A stretch of DNA of 64,000 nucleotides, from NCBI RefSeq assembly GCF_039555335.1, contig NC_092639.1, forward strand, positions 33,326,353 to 33,390,352. Reading direction: 5' to 3'. The notes below the pieces were generated by a model. That model saw only the letters and a list, made by a program, of their open reading frames with translations. It was not told where the DNA came from and ran no database searches. Source of the stretch: Amphiura filiformis (Eukaryota; Echinodermata; Ophiuroidea; Amphilepidida; Amphiuridae). Numbering within the stretch: the first letter of the stretch is position 1; every line of letters begins with the position of its first letter. Positions 1 to 13,500 of this stretch are shown piece after piece. Made by a program: the position numbers and the translations under genes.

Positions 1-408
1 AGTTTGATTCCACTGACTATTTGCGATCGAAATTTACATAACACCAATGACAGAAATCATCAACAAAAATCGAATCAGGGACTTGTTTTCACTTGTGTGT
101 ACATGTACACAGCCATTGCCATTCCATGGAATGGCTGTGTACTAGAGAAAATCTCTTTTGTTTCAGCCAATTCGGAGTCTCTCTTGTTTACATTTCAGAA
201 CATGACTTTCTACACCAGTTGTAAGCAAATTAATAGTCCCAACTTGTAACGTGTGGAGGCAAATTGCAATAAGTACAATGAAATAATGAGTAGGGCGGGC
301 TTGGAGGCGGGTTTCTTCTTCATCTTACGTAACAGTATTGTTCTCCAAAAAAACTAGATGGACAGCGGTTCTCGGATGTCGCGGTTTTCGACGCAAAGCG
401 ACCGTGAT

Positions 409-1160
409 GCCTCCACCAAAGGGAGTGATGTGGAATTCACAAGTTGATACAAAGCTTCAAGCCTAAAAGAGGAGACTGAATTTGACCTTAGATGACACCT
501 GGATGACCCCAAAACAACCTTTCAATGACTCCTGGGTGACCCCAAAATGACCGCCCAAAAATTTGGCTCTAAATGTTGACTGTACCCACCAAGTTTTATG
601 GCCATATAGTAATTATACTAATTTGACCTCAGATGACCCCTGGTGACCCCAAAATGACCTTCCAAAAATTGGTTCTAAATGTTGACTGTACCCACCAAGT
701 TTCATGCCCATACAACAGTTTTTACTAATTTGACCTCAGATGACCCTGGATGACCTCAGCTGACCCCAAAATGACCTTCCAAAATTTGGCTCTGAATATT
801 GACTGTACCCACCAAATTTCATGCCCATACGACAGTTTTTACTAATTTGACCTCAGATGACCCCTGGGTGACCCTGGATGACCCCAAAATGACCTTCAAA
901 AAATTAGGCTCTGAATGTCGACTGTACCCTCCAAGTTTCATGCCCATACGACAGTTTTTACTAATTTGACCTCATATGACCCCTGGGTGACCTTGAACCT
1001 CACCCAAAAAAAAGTAGCCAGAGTTTTTGACCATGACCCACCTATCCTGAAAATCTGAAGTCAATCCGCCCATCCATGCCCGAGATATCGCATCCGGACG
1101 GAAGGACGGACATTGCAAAAACAGTGACCAGTGTGAGTATGCCTCGCGGTGGAGGCATAA
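409..1160. repeat. Element with TGACC-rich tandem repeats and short terminal inverted repeats
   Basis: About four to five degenerate units of roughly 120-140 bp begin near 480, 620, 729, 847 and 966. Each starts TTTGACCTCAGATGACCC and contains several TGACC words and a GTTGACTGTACCCACCAAG block. The outer ends carry ATGCCTCCACC (about 409) and its reverse complement (about 1150). This is likely a non-autonomous repeat element; no ORF. Confidence 0.65.
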
Positions 1161-1210
1161 AAACGGAAGCTTGTCGTCTAGCGCAAGATACAGCAAGATA
1201 ATGTAAGATA

Positions 1211-1437
1211 AAGTTGTTTTCTTAAACTTCCGTGGTCCGGGTACGCGCTGGTGAATTGCGATCGCGTAGAAGTGACAAGGTCGCCTACTACGCGCCGCGC
1301 CGAAGACCAATGCGTCAGCCGGCTTGTTGTCAAGTGCATTGATCAGCCAATCAGCATGATTGTTTATTGCTTTTGTGTTTACGCTCGTGTACGCGATACG
1401 CACAGGCACGACCACGGAAGTTTAAAGAAAACAACTT
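1211..1437. mobile_element. MITE with 27-bp terminal inverted repeats (copy 1)
   Basis: The left end AAGTTGTTTTCTTAAACTTC is matched by the reverse complement of the right end, apart from one extra T. Both continue into CGTGGTC. The interior matches, in inverted orientation, the element at 37883-38130. No coding capacity. Confidence 0.8.
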
Positions 1438-4400
1438 ACTTAAATTGTAAACCTGTATTTTAGCTAGAATCTCGAGCTAATGTAACTGTAAGAAAGAAAA
1501 GCAGTGCCAGGGGCGTTAGGCAGTAAACTATACAACCAGAACCAGAAGAACATCATGACATGAACAATGCGAGTCGAAACATACCATGCATGCCAGGAAT
1601 ATTAAATAACATGATACAGAATACCTGCGCCTGCCTGCCATGCCTGCATAATTCGGAAACCATCCCCGAACATGCGCGAGGCATGGTTTTTTACTTTTAA
1701 TTTAAAATACATTTAACGCGAACCTCATTTTTCAATTTGTAAAACAAAGTTTCCCATAACCATTCCGGTACTCCTGAGCCCTGTAATTGTGGCTGGTGGA
1801 CTTTGAGAAATTGTTGAAATTCTGTTTCTCTTTGCAGCACATGATTCCCATTTTCCACGTTCGCAGACGACATTTTGTTTTATTAGTCACGGGCAAATCG
1901 ATTAATAGACACGCTCACTTCCGGTACCGACCTGATTTTAAAATTAGTGACGGGCAAATCGATATCACCCCCCACCCGGTGCACCAAAAACATAATTATC
2001 ATGATTATGTTACCCACTACACGTGTGTGCCCAGAAAAAAGGGTCCTCAGAATGAATGCCGATTTTCTACTATTAGAAAATTTCAATTGAATGAACACAG
2101 CCTGACATAGCCTGACGATTACTTTGTGAACACTGCACGATGTGTGCCAGTGTGTGACCCGGGGTGTGTGACTGTGAATGTGTAACACAGAACTTCCAAT
2201 GCCATGCCATACGATCACAGTTGGATCGAGTACAGTATTACGCCGCTTTGTGTTCATTCAATTGAAATTCTTTGTAGTTAGGTAGTTTAGGGGATGTCAT
2301 TTTCTTCGGAAGGGGGTCATGACGTCAATATTTTTATGACCCCCTATCACCGGCTAAATTTTTTTAGGATCCTCTATAGTGGTAAATTTTCATGACTTGA
2401 CCACCCCTTCTGCCTGCACAGACTCAAGACAAATTAATCATTGCCGGAACCAATGTGCGGAGCATCCAAAAAATGATATGATATGAAGAAAGTGCTCAGA
2501 GCGCAATTAAAACTTTGATCATAAGTGTAAATAACGCATGTCATTCCATTTGTAATGTTACCCTTCCCCATGCATGGCACATAACTATATATTCCCTTAT
2601 AGCGGGATTTCCAAAGTCCCCTAGTTTACAGAGGCATAGCACTAGCCCTAGCCCTGGGCACAGGGCATAGCACTGGGCTGGATTGTGGGGGTCCTGTGTC
2701 ACATTAGAAGCCCATATTTTTCAATTGAAATTTTAAAAAATTTCTAAAAGTCATTCTGGTTGAGCGGTTTTGGGACAGGTGCAGTCACTGGATTATTATA
2801 CCACCATTATCATGCTATTTGTGTTTCTCATTCGGAGTGCTTTGACTGTGATCTATGAGCATGTGCTCTGAATCACAATCTTCATTTAGGCATGTTGCAA
2901 ATCTCACAGCGATCATTTTAAGCATATAATATGGTGTGCAATGAATTGCAATTACTTGAGAAATTATTTGACTTAAATTATAAAGTTTGTTTTGACTATG
3001 CTCCTCTTTTTCCAGATCTCTTCAATCAATCTATGATTTTTCCATAATTCCCATAAGCTTTTGTGGGTAGACCTCTGATGTCATCACGCCGATGTGCATC
3101 CTTACTGCACACTTCACAGCTTTCAAATGCCCAGTAACTTGTTCGCTAAATGCTAAGATAGATGTGACGTTAAATGATGACATCTCAGTCTACCCACAAG
3201 TACTTATGGGACTTGCTAAAAAAAAGGTGAATTACCTTCAAAATACTTTGGCCTTTCTGATTTTGTACCTAAAATACGACAAATGAATTGACAAGTAGTT
3301 TTTTCCGGACAATAGTATTTTATTGTTTCACAATCTACATGACATGCGGTAATGTCACTGAAACAGTCAATAATATAGGCATAATTGTAATCTACCATTA
3401 GCACCTTTGATTTAGAGTTAGGCTTTGATTACTCCCGATTCCAGAAAATTGCAAAACTTATAATGCACCCTGCATTAATGACAGACACAGAGACAGTACT
3501 TTTGATTTGTATTAAATATGATGCATTTCTATTTACAAGTCACTCTCTTAACTAAAAAATAAAATTTCAAAATACAGCGGTTTCTAACCACATAGTTCCC
3601 CGGCTGTCTCGTTATAAGGTTCATATTTCCATCAGGTTTTAAGAAAATGCAATTATTTTTGTGCATCAATTTGGACTTGTCTTATCACTAATCTCTGATA
3701 TTTTTCCATTGATTATTAATTAGACTTTTTAAAACTGGAATTGCAAAAAAAGTGGAAAGACAAAAAATATGAAAGATTTAACGGAAACTGACAAATTAAT
3801 TTTACAATTTTCAAGAATCTGGAGCAGGGTGGGTTCGGTGCTAATGATAAAAGACAATTATTCCCAACAATGTTAAATGCTCATAATCTACTGGGTATCG
3901 TCACATATAGATAATTGTCAAAATATTTACACTCAAACTTAATGTTGGTCAAAATGATAATTAATTAATACAAGAATAAATAACAAATTTCATGCAAAAC
4001 AAAACAAAAACATTGCGCATGTAAATAGTTAAGCTACAAAAGACATTCTCAGTTGGTGTTAGTTAAACTGTTCTCCATTCAGAAAATATGGTCCATATTC
4101 ACAGAAAATAAAAGCTGCATGAACTTGGCAAAGTCATGGAGTGTGATGCTGTCCAAATGCCACAAAGATTTATTTTTCTACCAAAATTGATAAGATCACA
4201 GGCTTTAAAAAATATTTAAAAAGGTCAAAGCAGTCTATGGTCAAATTGAGATATAGCTGACACCTTTCAATTGAACATTGAACATGATAATCTATTGCTC
4301 AAAAAAAGTTTTCGGACAAAAAACATCAATCGCCCAACTCCATAAAATTCAAGTCCATATAATAGTTCACATTTTGTATACTACTCTTGATACATGTACT

Positions 4401-5073
4401 GTAATTTCCAGACTATACGCCATATTATGGCATATAATAAGCCACACCTCAAAAATTTGCAAAAATAAGATTAAGATGTCAACATATATTTATACGCTGC
4501 ACTACCATAGAAGACACACTGATCTTTGGCAGATCCAAAACAGTGTAAAAGCTGCGGCTCATATTCCGGGAATTACAGCATTATACCACCCACGGCCACA
4601 GTACCTAACTAAGGACATCTTTTGCAGCTTGAAAATTACATCCAAATCTACCTGTACATTTCACGGAAGAATTGATTATAAGACGGCAATAATGTAGTCT
4701 ACATGTACGCACAAAACTGGTCTAATAATAACAGTGCTCAGTGTTTACATGTACTATTCTCTGCACAGAGGTTGAATGGACAAACATAACGCTGAAAGAT
4801 GGAACACTTATGTAGGAGTGACATAATTTCAAAAATAAGCATTAGAGGACTTGTTTTTCCCACTCAGCACTGCCATTACTATACTGCAACAGAACTGGAA
4901 ACTCAACTTCATAAATCCTATCAGGACCATTCACATGCAGCACACCGACGGCCCCAATTTAACTCAAACAAATAGTCTTTTGAATGATTATTTCAGTGCA
5001 AAAAAATATCAATATTTTTGTGAACTTTGTCTCTGATATATTAATACATTATGTCAAACTATTAATACCCCAC
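1438..5073. other. No gene recognised
   Basis: AT-rich, repeat-like sequence. Local features are small and degenerate (for example an AGCCCTAGCCCTGGG patch near 2645). The open frames here show no family resemblance and no splice-consistent coding pattern. Confidence 0.6.
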
Positions 5074-5289
5074 GGGTCCATTTCAACTTTTAACCCTTCG
5101 TAACTCAAATAACTGTTCGTACAGTTACGAATACCCAATACTAGACGTAACTTTACAAAGGGTCCCTGTAGTAAGTTACGAAGGGTACCGTTCGTAAGTA
5201 AGTTTTGTGAAATGGAACTTACGACTCATCCTAAGTTACGAATGATTTCAAGACTTACCAAGCTTCGAAAAGTTGAGTGAAATGGACCC
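5074..5289. mobile_element. Short inverted-repeat element (MITE)
   Basis: Begins GGGTCCATTTCAACTTTT and ends with the near reverse complement AAGTTGAGTGAAATGGACCC. The interior has several GTTACGAA/TTCGTAAC words in both orientations, so it can fold back. About 216 bp, no ORF of interest. Confidence 0.7.
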
Positions 5290-6586
5290 CTGGTGAAGAC
5301 AAACCTTATGATATGTGTACACAATTACGCCCCTATTGTTTTCCGTATTTGTCCAACAAAACTTGTCCATTCAATTTCTGCACATTGGCATCGTCTCATG
5401 TTCTGTTTATACATGTACATGTTTTACAGCGAATAATACAGCAGTTGTTTTTTTGGTTCAGTACAAGATGCAGTACAAGGCTATTCAATTACTTATATAT
5501 GATATATGTGACCAGATCTGGTCCAATCAGGCTAAAGTCAGCAATAATGAACTGAGATATAAGCAAAAAACAATAAAAACATAAGAAAATGGACATATCA
5601 AAGGTTCATAATTCTGCAACCAGGTATCCAAGAGACCTGGGGATTCAACATCGGTAATTGTAGGTACTGAGCAAGTAAGTAATGGTAGTTTTTAAGTTCT
5701 CAATTTTCAAAATTTCCGACTTTAGCCTGAGTGGATTAGATTTGGGCACATATGCAGTACTCAATTGCACTGATATCAATCCCATGTTACCAAATTAATG
5801 ACTGAGCAAAATATAATCTTTAAACCACTTTTCCAAAACTAGGCTCAGTCCACCACCACCGTGTTCCTCATTCACTTTCTGGTCATTAAAACACAAATAT
5901 TTCTAAACACAATATATAAGATACAAGATGCTTGATGAAATACCGAGTAACATGGCAATGGTAGACTAAGCAAGATTTGGTGTATCCTTTTTGTAAGATA
6001 TTCATGAGTTAGACAAGTGTAAAGAGTAAGACTCCAGCTTTTGGACTAAAGCTGTACAATTTCCGTGCTACGGTAAGTCTGTGCAGCTTTACACAAAGGA
6101 TAAACCCAAGTTTTGGAAAAGCACTCAAATGACTCAATTAATATATACCTTCAATCCATTCTTACACTTTTGTGTGAACAATTTTCAGCCATTTCAACCA
6201 AGGCAACACAAATACTTGTAATACCATCAATATGTAAAATACTAAACTCCTGTGATTTTCTTAGACAAGATACAATATGTTTGATGAAATACCAAGCAAC
6301 ATTGGAATGGTACACTGATCTTGAAAAAGTGCTGAATCAATATGTAGTGCATTTCTACCATCAATCCACTTGTGTGCCTCTTGTGGAAAATTTCAAGCTA
6401 TTTCAAACAAGGCAACAAAATGCTTGTAATACCATCCGTAAGTAAAACGCTATTTAAGCCGAATAAAATACTGCACTCTGTGATTTCTGTGTACAATTTT
6501 ACCATACCCACCTCTTGCAGACTAAGCTTTATGGCTTAAAATCTTACTTTTACATACAATATTTAAGCGTAGTTTGCCAATCAAAC
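5290..6586. other. No gene recognised
   Basis: AT-rich sequence. Two related stretches (about 5930-6000 and 6260-6330) share wording such as GATGAAATACC and AAGCAACATTGG/AGTAACATGGCA, suggesting an old local duplication. Confidence 0.5.
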
Positions 6587-6798
6587 TACTGTAGAAATGG
6601 ACATTTTTGTGCTACGTTTATTTTTGCGCTTTCCGCATTCCAAGCTGCTACCACAAAAATAAAAACCTACAAATATGTTCTTTTGTGTATAAGCCAATGT
6701 AAGTAAACATAGAATCGCAAATTTAAAAACCAAGGAAACAGTTCAAAGTTGGCAAAACGCAAAAAATTATTTGTACGAAAATGTCCACTTTTACAGTA
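6587..6798. mobile_element. TA-ended MITE (TACTGTAGAAATGGACATTT type)
   Basis: The left end TACTGTAGAAATGGACATTT and the reverse complement of the right end TACTGTAAAAGTGGACATTT match closely. The interior is 212 bp and also partly self-complementary. TA at the ends suggests a Tc1/mariner-mobilised element (inference). Confidence 0.75.
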
Positions 6799-7058
6799 TT
6801 TCGTTGATTTTTTTAATTCTTTAGAAAATAAATATGAATGAAAATGGAAACATTTGTGAAACAAAGAAGCAAGGTTATTATTTTGAAAATAAAATATAAA
6901 CTGACGTCTTAAGTCAGTTTTGAACATAATGCAGAGACTATACTTTGGGTCATCTCAAGTTTGGTAGTGACAATGCCACTTTGCGACTGTATTTCAAGCG
7001 TGCCAATAAACTGCCCTTATATGCGTGCGTGTAAACTCTATGCGACTAATGCTGGTTT

Positions 7059-7186
7059 CATACTACCCTGCCGCTTGCCGCTGAGCGGCGTGGCGCACGC
7101 GTATTGCAGACAAACGGACACAATCAAGGCTTGTCATTGGTTGAACGCCCTGCCGCTTCCAGAGCGGCAAGCGGCAGGAAAGTATG
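7059..7186. mobile_element. Small palindromic element
   Basis: CATACTACCCTGCCGCTTGC at the left is mirrored by GCAAGCGGCAGGAAAGTATG at the right with two mismatches, about 80 bases apart. GC-rich ends in AT-rich surroundings. Confidence 0.7.
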
Positions 7187-8144
7187 CTGGAGGCTTAACT
7201 TTAAGCACACGATTCAATACTGTGACAGCAAATTACGCACTTACGTCACACTACCGAACTTGCAGTGAACCAAAGTTCAGTTCCAAGATAAAACAAAGCT
7301 TAAGTTTAAGAATTTTTAAGTAGTTCATAAATCACCAAGGACAGAAATATACCCAACCATGTACATTATCCAATACTGCAACAACAACAAAATCACTTTG
7401 TCATCCTATCACTGGTGCACTAATATGATAGATTATATGTATGTGAACACTATTTCAGCAATTTAGTAACTGTCAACTGCATTACAATATTAGCTGCATG
7501 TATTTCATCAACGTTTGGAAATTACAGTGCATTGGCAACACTACGGAGAGAGAATAGTTGCAGATTATATATCATTAATAATTTGTGCCATAATAAATGT
7601 GTCTCCTTAAAATTGATCTTTGGAATAGGTTTCATTTATTAATGTTTATGTTTTATAAGCAATAAAATAAAATATAAGGTTGCAGTATATCAAAATATAC
7701 CAGCAATTCTTATCACAGACAGTGATATTTTTCATTATAATTGACATCATAATTTTTTTAATTCCATTACATCTTTTTTTCTTTTACTGCCTTTAGCATT
7801 AAATGCCTTTAGCGTTAAAATACAGTCATTTAAATTGAAATACTCTTGCAAATCTGTCATATGTGTGCATGTCAGTACTACACATCAACTGCTTGGAACA
7901 AAAATGTTAACTGCATTAGCTTCTTGGACCACAAAATGGTTAACTGACTTTGTTTACCTTAGCAGTTATCGTTTAGTGCTCTAAGCAGTTGATGTGTGAT
8001 TCACAAGATTTGACAAAATACAATCTTAAATCACTGTTAACAATAATATACTATGCAATACCGAAAAAGTTTAACAAATAGATATAATAAGCATCTATTA
8101 ACTTGACTCAAGAGACATAACACAGCCATAAACCATTCAGATAA
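7187..8144. other. No gene recognised
   Basis: AT-rich, no coding pattern. An imperfect inverted repeat is built on ACACATCAACTGCTTGGA (about 7881) and CTAAGCAGTTGATGTGTG (about 7981), probably another degenerate MITE. Confidence 0.5.
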
Positions 8145-8402
8145 TATGTGACTCCTCGCCACAACTGAGCCCGGATGTCGCCAGTGCCACTATTGAGATA
8201 TGCTCCATCGAACTTAACAATAAACAATAGGAAAAAAAAGGATTTATTGACTGTTTTATTGATTTTTCACTACTTAAATGTCAAATACTATAGACATGAT
8301 ATACATCATTTTAAAGCTAATTTAAAGCAGAATATTTTGGTTGAATATCTCAAAAATGATGATTGGCGACTTCCGGGCTCAGTTGTGACGAGGAGTCACA
8401 TA
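8145..8402. mobile_element. MITE with about 40-bp terminal inverted repeats
   Basis: The left end TATGTGACTCCTCGCCACAA continues CTGAGCCCGGATGTCGCCA. The reverse complement of the right end is the same with three substitutions. 258 bp, non-coding. Confidence 0.82.
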
Positions 8403-8465
8403 TACCCACTGGTACATCAGCCCAACACATTCATTAATAGACATGATTCCTCATATATGAACTAT

Positions 8466-8609
8466 TCCAGTTGAAATTCACACACCCTCCCTATGAAAGA
8501 CATGATCCTAATCTTCCACACAGGGAGTGTGAATTTCAAATGGGGTAACCTAAAAATTCACTGCCTGTATGTGAGATTTAAGGTCATGTCTCTTCCATGG
8601 AATAGCCCA
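8466..8609. mobile_element. MITE, CATGTCTTCC family copy 1
   Basis: Degenerate copy of the same family as 10059-10246 and 61217-61368. It shares AGACATGATC, CACACAGGGAGTGT and the AGCCCAA end. Confidence 0.65.
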
Positions 8610-8924
8610 AGGTTTGACACTGACTGCTTTGTGCTTTTGTTGCCACCGTCATCTGCAACTGCTTTTTGATATATGCAGCAAAGATACTTGGTAATTCTCT
8701 CCACACGGTTTCACATTCATTTACACAGCTGAGACCCCCAAACAATTGTCAAACAGTATCGAGCCATGTCAAAGACTTGTCAAGTGTGTGTGCGTCAGCA
8801 AATAGAATACTTGATGATTGTTTGACATTGCTGGATTGAAGTCAAACATTTGATTACAAGCAGCTGTGCATTATGTAATTCGAAGTCGTAGTGCACGTTA
8901 GTAACCAATGGTTCCTGCTCCAAG

Positions 8925-9475
8925 CCTGGGCTCATACTGGGTTCAAAATCAACTTCTCATTTTAGTTTTTAAGTGTTTAAGAAATATAGGGCCATCTTAT
9001 CTATCATCTCAATTTGAATTTGTTCATGATAGTCATATGCATATTACCAGGAATCATACATCAAACACTTTGGTTGTACCAAAATGTAATTCAAATTCAG
9101 GCAAGCGTACATTCCATGTCAGAGCTGCTAATACTTGGAATGGAATTGCACCTCAAATCCATAAAGAATTAAATAATATGTCTTTGTATCAATTTAAAGT
9201 GCAAACAAATATTTCTGCTAAATAACTTGTATTTCCCTTATAAATTGTACTTTTATAAGAACATCTTAACTTTAGTTTGTATTTTATATAATCTTTGCCA
9301 TATGTAACCAATATTATGCTTTTGATTTATCATGTGTATTTACCGTTTATCAATTTATGTACTTTACATTATTTATAATTGTATGAGGGCCTGCTTGGAA
9401 AGCAGTGCTTGACACTGAAGTGGAATTACCCTCAATAAAGAAAGATTATTATTATTATTATACACCTGTTCCAAA
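8925..9475 (+). mobile_element. LINE 3' fragment (CR1-like reverse transcriptase C-terminus)
   Basis: The open frame reads FKCLRNIGPSYLSSQFEF, then RTFHVRAANTWNGIAPQIHK, a typical C-terminal tail of non-LTR reverse transcriptases. It is followed by a 3' tail with GGGCCTGCTTGGAAAGCAG, CCTCAATAAAG and a short ATT microsatellite at 9449-9461. Only the 3' end is present; it is a dead fragment. Confidence 0.75.
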
Positions 9476-10058
9476 TTTTGATATGCCATAGGCTTTGTGT
9501 TGTGATCAGTGGTTCATAAGAAAGCAAGCTTGATCCAGTTGACCTAGCGACGGTCATATTCTAACGTGCACTATGACAGGGAATAGAATGAGTAGTTTAA
9601 ACTATTTATACCATTGATGAGAAGTCTACCTTGCACAGACATGGCTGAAGTCCCTAGGATCCACAACATGCTCATTTATCAGGGCACAGTTCTTTAACTC
9701 CTATTTATTTGTACATTCATTGAATGACCTTTGAAAATTTGGGTACAAAAACTCATACTCTGCAACTTGAGGTCAAATTTTGAACTATGATTGTTTTATT
9801 GAGTTTATTGAACTATGCCATAATGGATGATGAGGCCATTGTGGTCCATAGTGAGTATTTGGCATGTTTGGAAAGTTTCATGGTATGTGATGAATAAATA
9901 AACATAGTCAAAGCCTGCCAAGTCTTCAATAACAATAACAACAATTGATGATATAGTTCACTGCTTGTAGCATAGCTGGGTAGTACAAAATCCACAATGA
10001 AGCAATACTCTAATCTTGACCTTGAAATATTTATCAATAATAAATCACAGGCTTACAA
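9476..10058. other. Likely RNF2 3' flank; holds a dispersed repeat
   Basis: About 9675-9870 is a diverged inverted copy of 39575-39790 (shared: CATTCATTGAATGACCTTT, AAAACTCATACTCTGC). On the minus strand AATAAA words near 9794-9810 could serve RNF2 polyadenylation, which is a guess. Confidence 0.5.
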
Positions 10059-10246
10059 TGGGCTTTTTCGGTTGAAATCCATACAGCCCCTATGGAAGAC
10101 ATGACCTTAATCTCCCACACAGGGAGTGTAGATTGCAAATGGAGTCACCCATTCAGGTAAACCTATTTGAAATTCAAACTACCTGTGTGGAAGATCAAGG
10201 TCATGTCTTCCACATGGGGTGTATGGATTTCAACTGCAAGAGCCCA
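10059..10246. mobile_element. MITE, CATGTCTTCC family copy 2
   Basis: The left end GGTTGAAATCCATACAGCCC and the reverse complement of the right end CAGTTGAAATCCATACACCC align. Both continue into GGAAGACATGACCTT, giving a terminal inverted repeat of about 50 bp. It lies just downstream of the RNF2 stop, probably in the 3' UTR. Confidence 0.8.
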
Positions 10247-10454
10247 ATATTAACCAATAACTGATCTCAGGTTTCATGTCTTCATGATTTACGGGAGCCG
10301 AACCTGAATCTTAAAGTGATTCAAAACATCGAGCTGCACATTTGATATGCTTGGTTTTACCAGAATAAGCTTCTGTTTCACAAAATCCTTCTCTTGAAGC
10401 TTTATGAAGAAATGATAAGCTGATTCCGTACCCTGCTTGTTGTCAATATCCATA

Positions 10455-10547
10455 TTATTTCCTCTGCAAGTAGAACAATTCCAGTGGCCTGTTCACCTTC
10501 CAGTGTTTCTCGTTAACCTGCTCTAGTGTCCAGTTGCCATTTAACAG
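10455..10547 (-). CDS. RNF2: RNF2 coding exon 9 (RAWUL end and stop)
   Basis: Encodes [20 protein letters not shown], then [10 protein letters not shown] and TAA at 10457-10455. It matches the [20 protein letters not shown] ending of vertebrate RNF2. The acceptor is TTTCAG. Confidence 0.95.
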   Translation of the reverse strand: MLNGNWTLEQVNEKHWKVNRPLELFYLQRK

Positions 10548-13500
10548 CTGAAACAAAATGGGAAAACAACACATAGTCAGTTATAATTTAGTTAGTAATA
10601 TAAATTGATGGCTTAGTGGCACAAGGTGCATGTCTGTTAGCTGCCGATCGAAGATTGCATCTAGATAGCCAACAGCTCAGGAGCACAAAGAGGTATGTCC
10701 ACTAGCCACCATGATATACAACACCTCAGCATTACAAAGACGTATGTCCACTATAGAAAAATTATTTAGTTTGTGTACATCGTGGAACATTCAACCACGC
10801 TTGTTACTCCGAGACTTTTCATGCTAATACATGAGCATACAACGCTACTCTACACATCCATATTAGTGTGGTTATCTGCGTACAACAGATGTACAACATG
10901 ATGTACACAAATTAAATAATTTTTCTCTAGCCACCATATGTCCTTGTAAAAGTTCAGCGGCACAAAGATGTATGTCCACTAGCCTCCATGTGTTCTTGCA
11001 ACAGCTTGGTGGCACAAAGACATATGTCCCCTAGCCTCCATGTGTCCTTGTAACAACTTGGCGGCACAAAGACGTATGTCTGGTAGCCACCATGTGTCCT
11101 AGTAATAGTAACAGCTCAGAGGCACAAAGACATATGTCCACTAGCCACCCTGTGTCCGTGTAAAAGCATAGCGGCACAAAGACGTACCGTAAAGGTATGC
11201 CTAATAGCACTATGGGCTCCCTTGACCTAAGTGGAATTCTAGGCACAACCTAAAAGTGCCCTCCCATAAAATTCCTACCAGCAAATAAGGGCACAGTACC
11301 TAAATTCTTGTTTTGGATATCAGAGGAGGGAGCATGACATTTACCCCAAGGCAAAAGAGCCCAAGTGCACCGTTATGCAAATCTTTACGGTATGTCCACT
11401 AGCCACCATATGCTCTTGTAAAAGCTCAACGGTACAAAGACGCATGTCCACTAACCACGCTTTGTCCTTGTAACAGCTCAGCACTCAGCAGCATAAAGAT
11501 GTATGTCCACTAGCCACCCTGTGTCCTTGTAACAGCTCAGTAGCACAAAGATGTATATCCACTAGCCACCTTATGTTCTTATAGAGTTCAGCAGCACAAA
11601 GTCTCCATTTGTCTTTTAAAGTTAAGTCTTTCCGCCGCTGAGCTTTACACAAATACTAGGACATTCATCTTTGTGCTGCGAAGTCCTGGGCTATCTAGAT
11701 ACAATAATAATCATTCGGCAGATTTTCAATACATCTTTGACAAAGCTTCATAAAAGTATTGCTCTTATAGAATAGAAGAACTCCCAGATTTCTGAGTTAT
11801 AAGGGATGATTTTATACCTCTCACAAGAGTGATTTTATGTGACAATTATAATAGTACAGATTCCTTATTATTTTCTTTATTTTGTTAAATCAAAGTTAAC
11901 CAGGCACATGGCAAAATAATCTGGAGGTATACTGTACTACCCTCCATGAGTGACATGCAGGGAACAAACCAAAAGTTTGATGACCTCCTTTCGTTAGGCG
12001 GAGGGGTAAAAAAATCTTGATTACATTTGTCAAAAAAATATTGGTCAAAGTTGACCTTTCAGGATTTGAATTTTCAACATTTCACATTTACGATTCAGGG
12101 AGGTTGGAGGGGGGTCAGCTTCCTAAGTACAAGACTTTTATTAATAGGACTTCACCAAACTTTTGGTTTGTTCCCTAAGCCTAATTTATGTGTATAAATG
12201 ATAAAGTTTGTCAGAAAATGAACAAGAACTTACCGCAAACTGGCCTGGCGAGGAAGGAATGAATATGTTGAATTGCATTAAAGTGACTGAGCTGTCATTC
12301 TGACTCGATGGATCTGTAAAGGAAATCAACATAACCGTACATATTGTTATGCACAGGTGGATAATTCTGCACAAGTACACAAGACGTTATATTAACTCTA
12401 CCCACGGGATGAGGATTAATGTTAGGTTTTAGGTCTAGGATTAGAAATAAGAATGTGATGTTAAGATTAGCATCAGGGTTGGGTTATGATTATGATTGGG
12501 GGTGTGGATGTGACTGCTTTTCATCATAAGTTGCTATGGATTTAGTTCTGGTTCTGATTGGCCAAAAAGAAATTTTCATTATCAACTGGCCCAATCAGCA
12601 ACATTGTTAGAATAATTTTATCACGCAAAAAAATTGGGGTGAATTATTTGCAAAGCTCCATTCTGATTGGTGTTTAAAGTGAAAATATCATGTAATTGAC
12701 CAATCAGAGGCAATGTTAGATCAGCAGGTAGTGCTCAGGGGGTTAACTTTACTGCAACCAGCAAAATCACATCTACATCACTACTGAACTTGGGATGCAC
12801 CACAGGACTAGTCATTGAAGCTTCCTTACCTCTTCCATCTAGTGAGATTCTAAGTGAGAGATATTTGGCTAAATGATCCACTGTCGCTACTGTGGATGTT
12901 TTCAGATACCGCATGGCGTTGGGACGATCTCTCGTCTCTTCTGTCGGGTGGGGCTTGAACACTAACTCTATTTCCTGTAGAAATGATCAAAATAAAGCAT
13001 GGTTATTGATTAGGTAACTGCAAAAAAACAAGTTACTCTTGGATCCAGAGCTGCCAACATTGGAATATGTAAATGCAGAAGATTTCTGTGAAGTGTAAAA
13101 AAAGCCTAGGGTTGGCGCGAAGGGCGGCGGCCCTTGCGTGGGATCGGTGCCCCCGAAAGCTCCTCGATGTTAGCTTTTTAAGACCACTCAACCTTTTTTT
13201 TTGCAAAAGGACAGGACAGTGGGTGTATATTTTGTATAATTGATTTTGTTTTGATTTTTTAGCCAGATGGCTGTAAATGCAGAAGATTTAGCTAGATGGC
13301 TGCAAATGCAGAAGATTTAATATGTTTTGTAGAAGACAAAAGATTGTCAGCAAATGAGGAAGTCTTCTACAGTATCAAGAAGGGTTGGCAGCTCTGTTGG
13401 ATCAGAAATTAACAAGTGTGACACACATCTTTATACTGTGAACACCATCTATGTGAACTTGTAATTTGTCCAGTCATTAACTAATCTTTGTCAAATGAAT

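Larger units (their letters stand above)
10625..11615. repeat. 54-bp minisatellite in RNF2 intron 8
   Basis: About a dozen units, each containing GGCACAAAGACGTATGTCC, ACTAGCCACCATGTGTCC and TTGTAACAGCTCAG. The array is interrupted by two short transposons (10754-10927 and 11187-11390). Non-coding. Confidence 0.88.
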
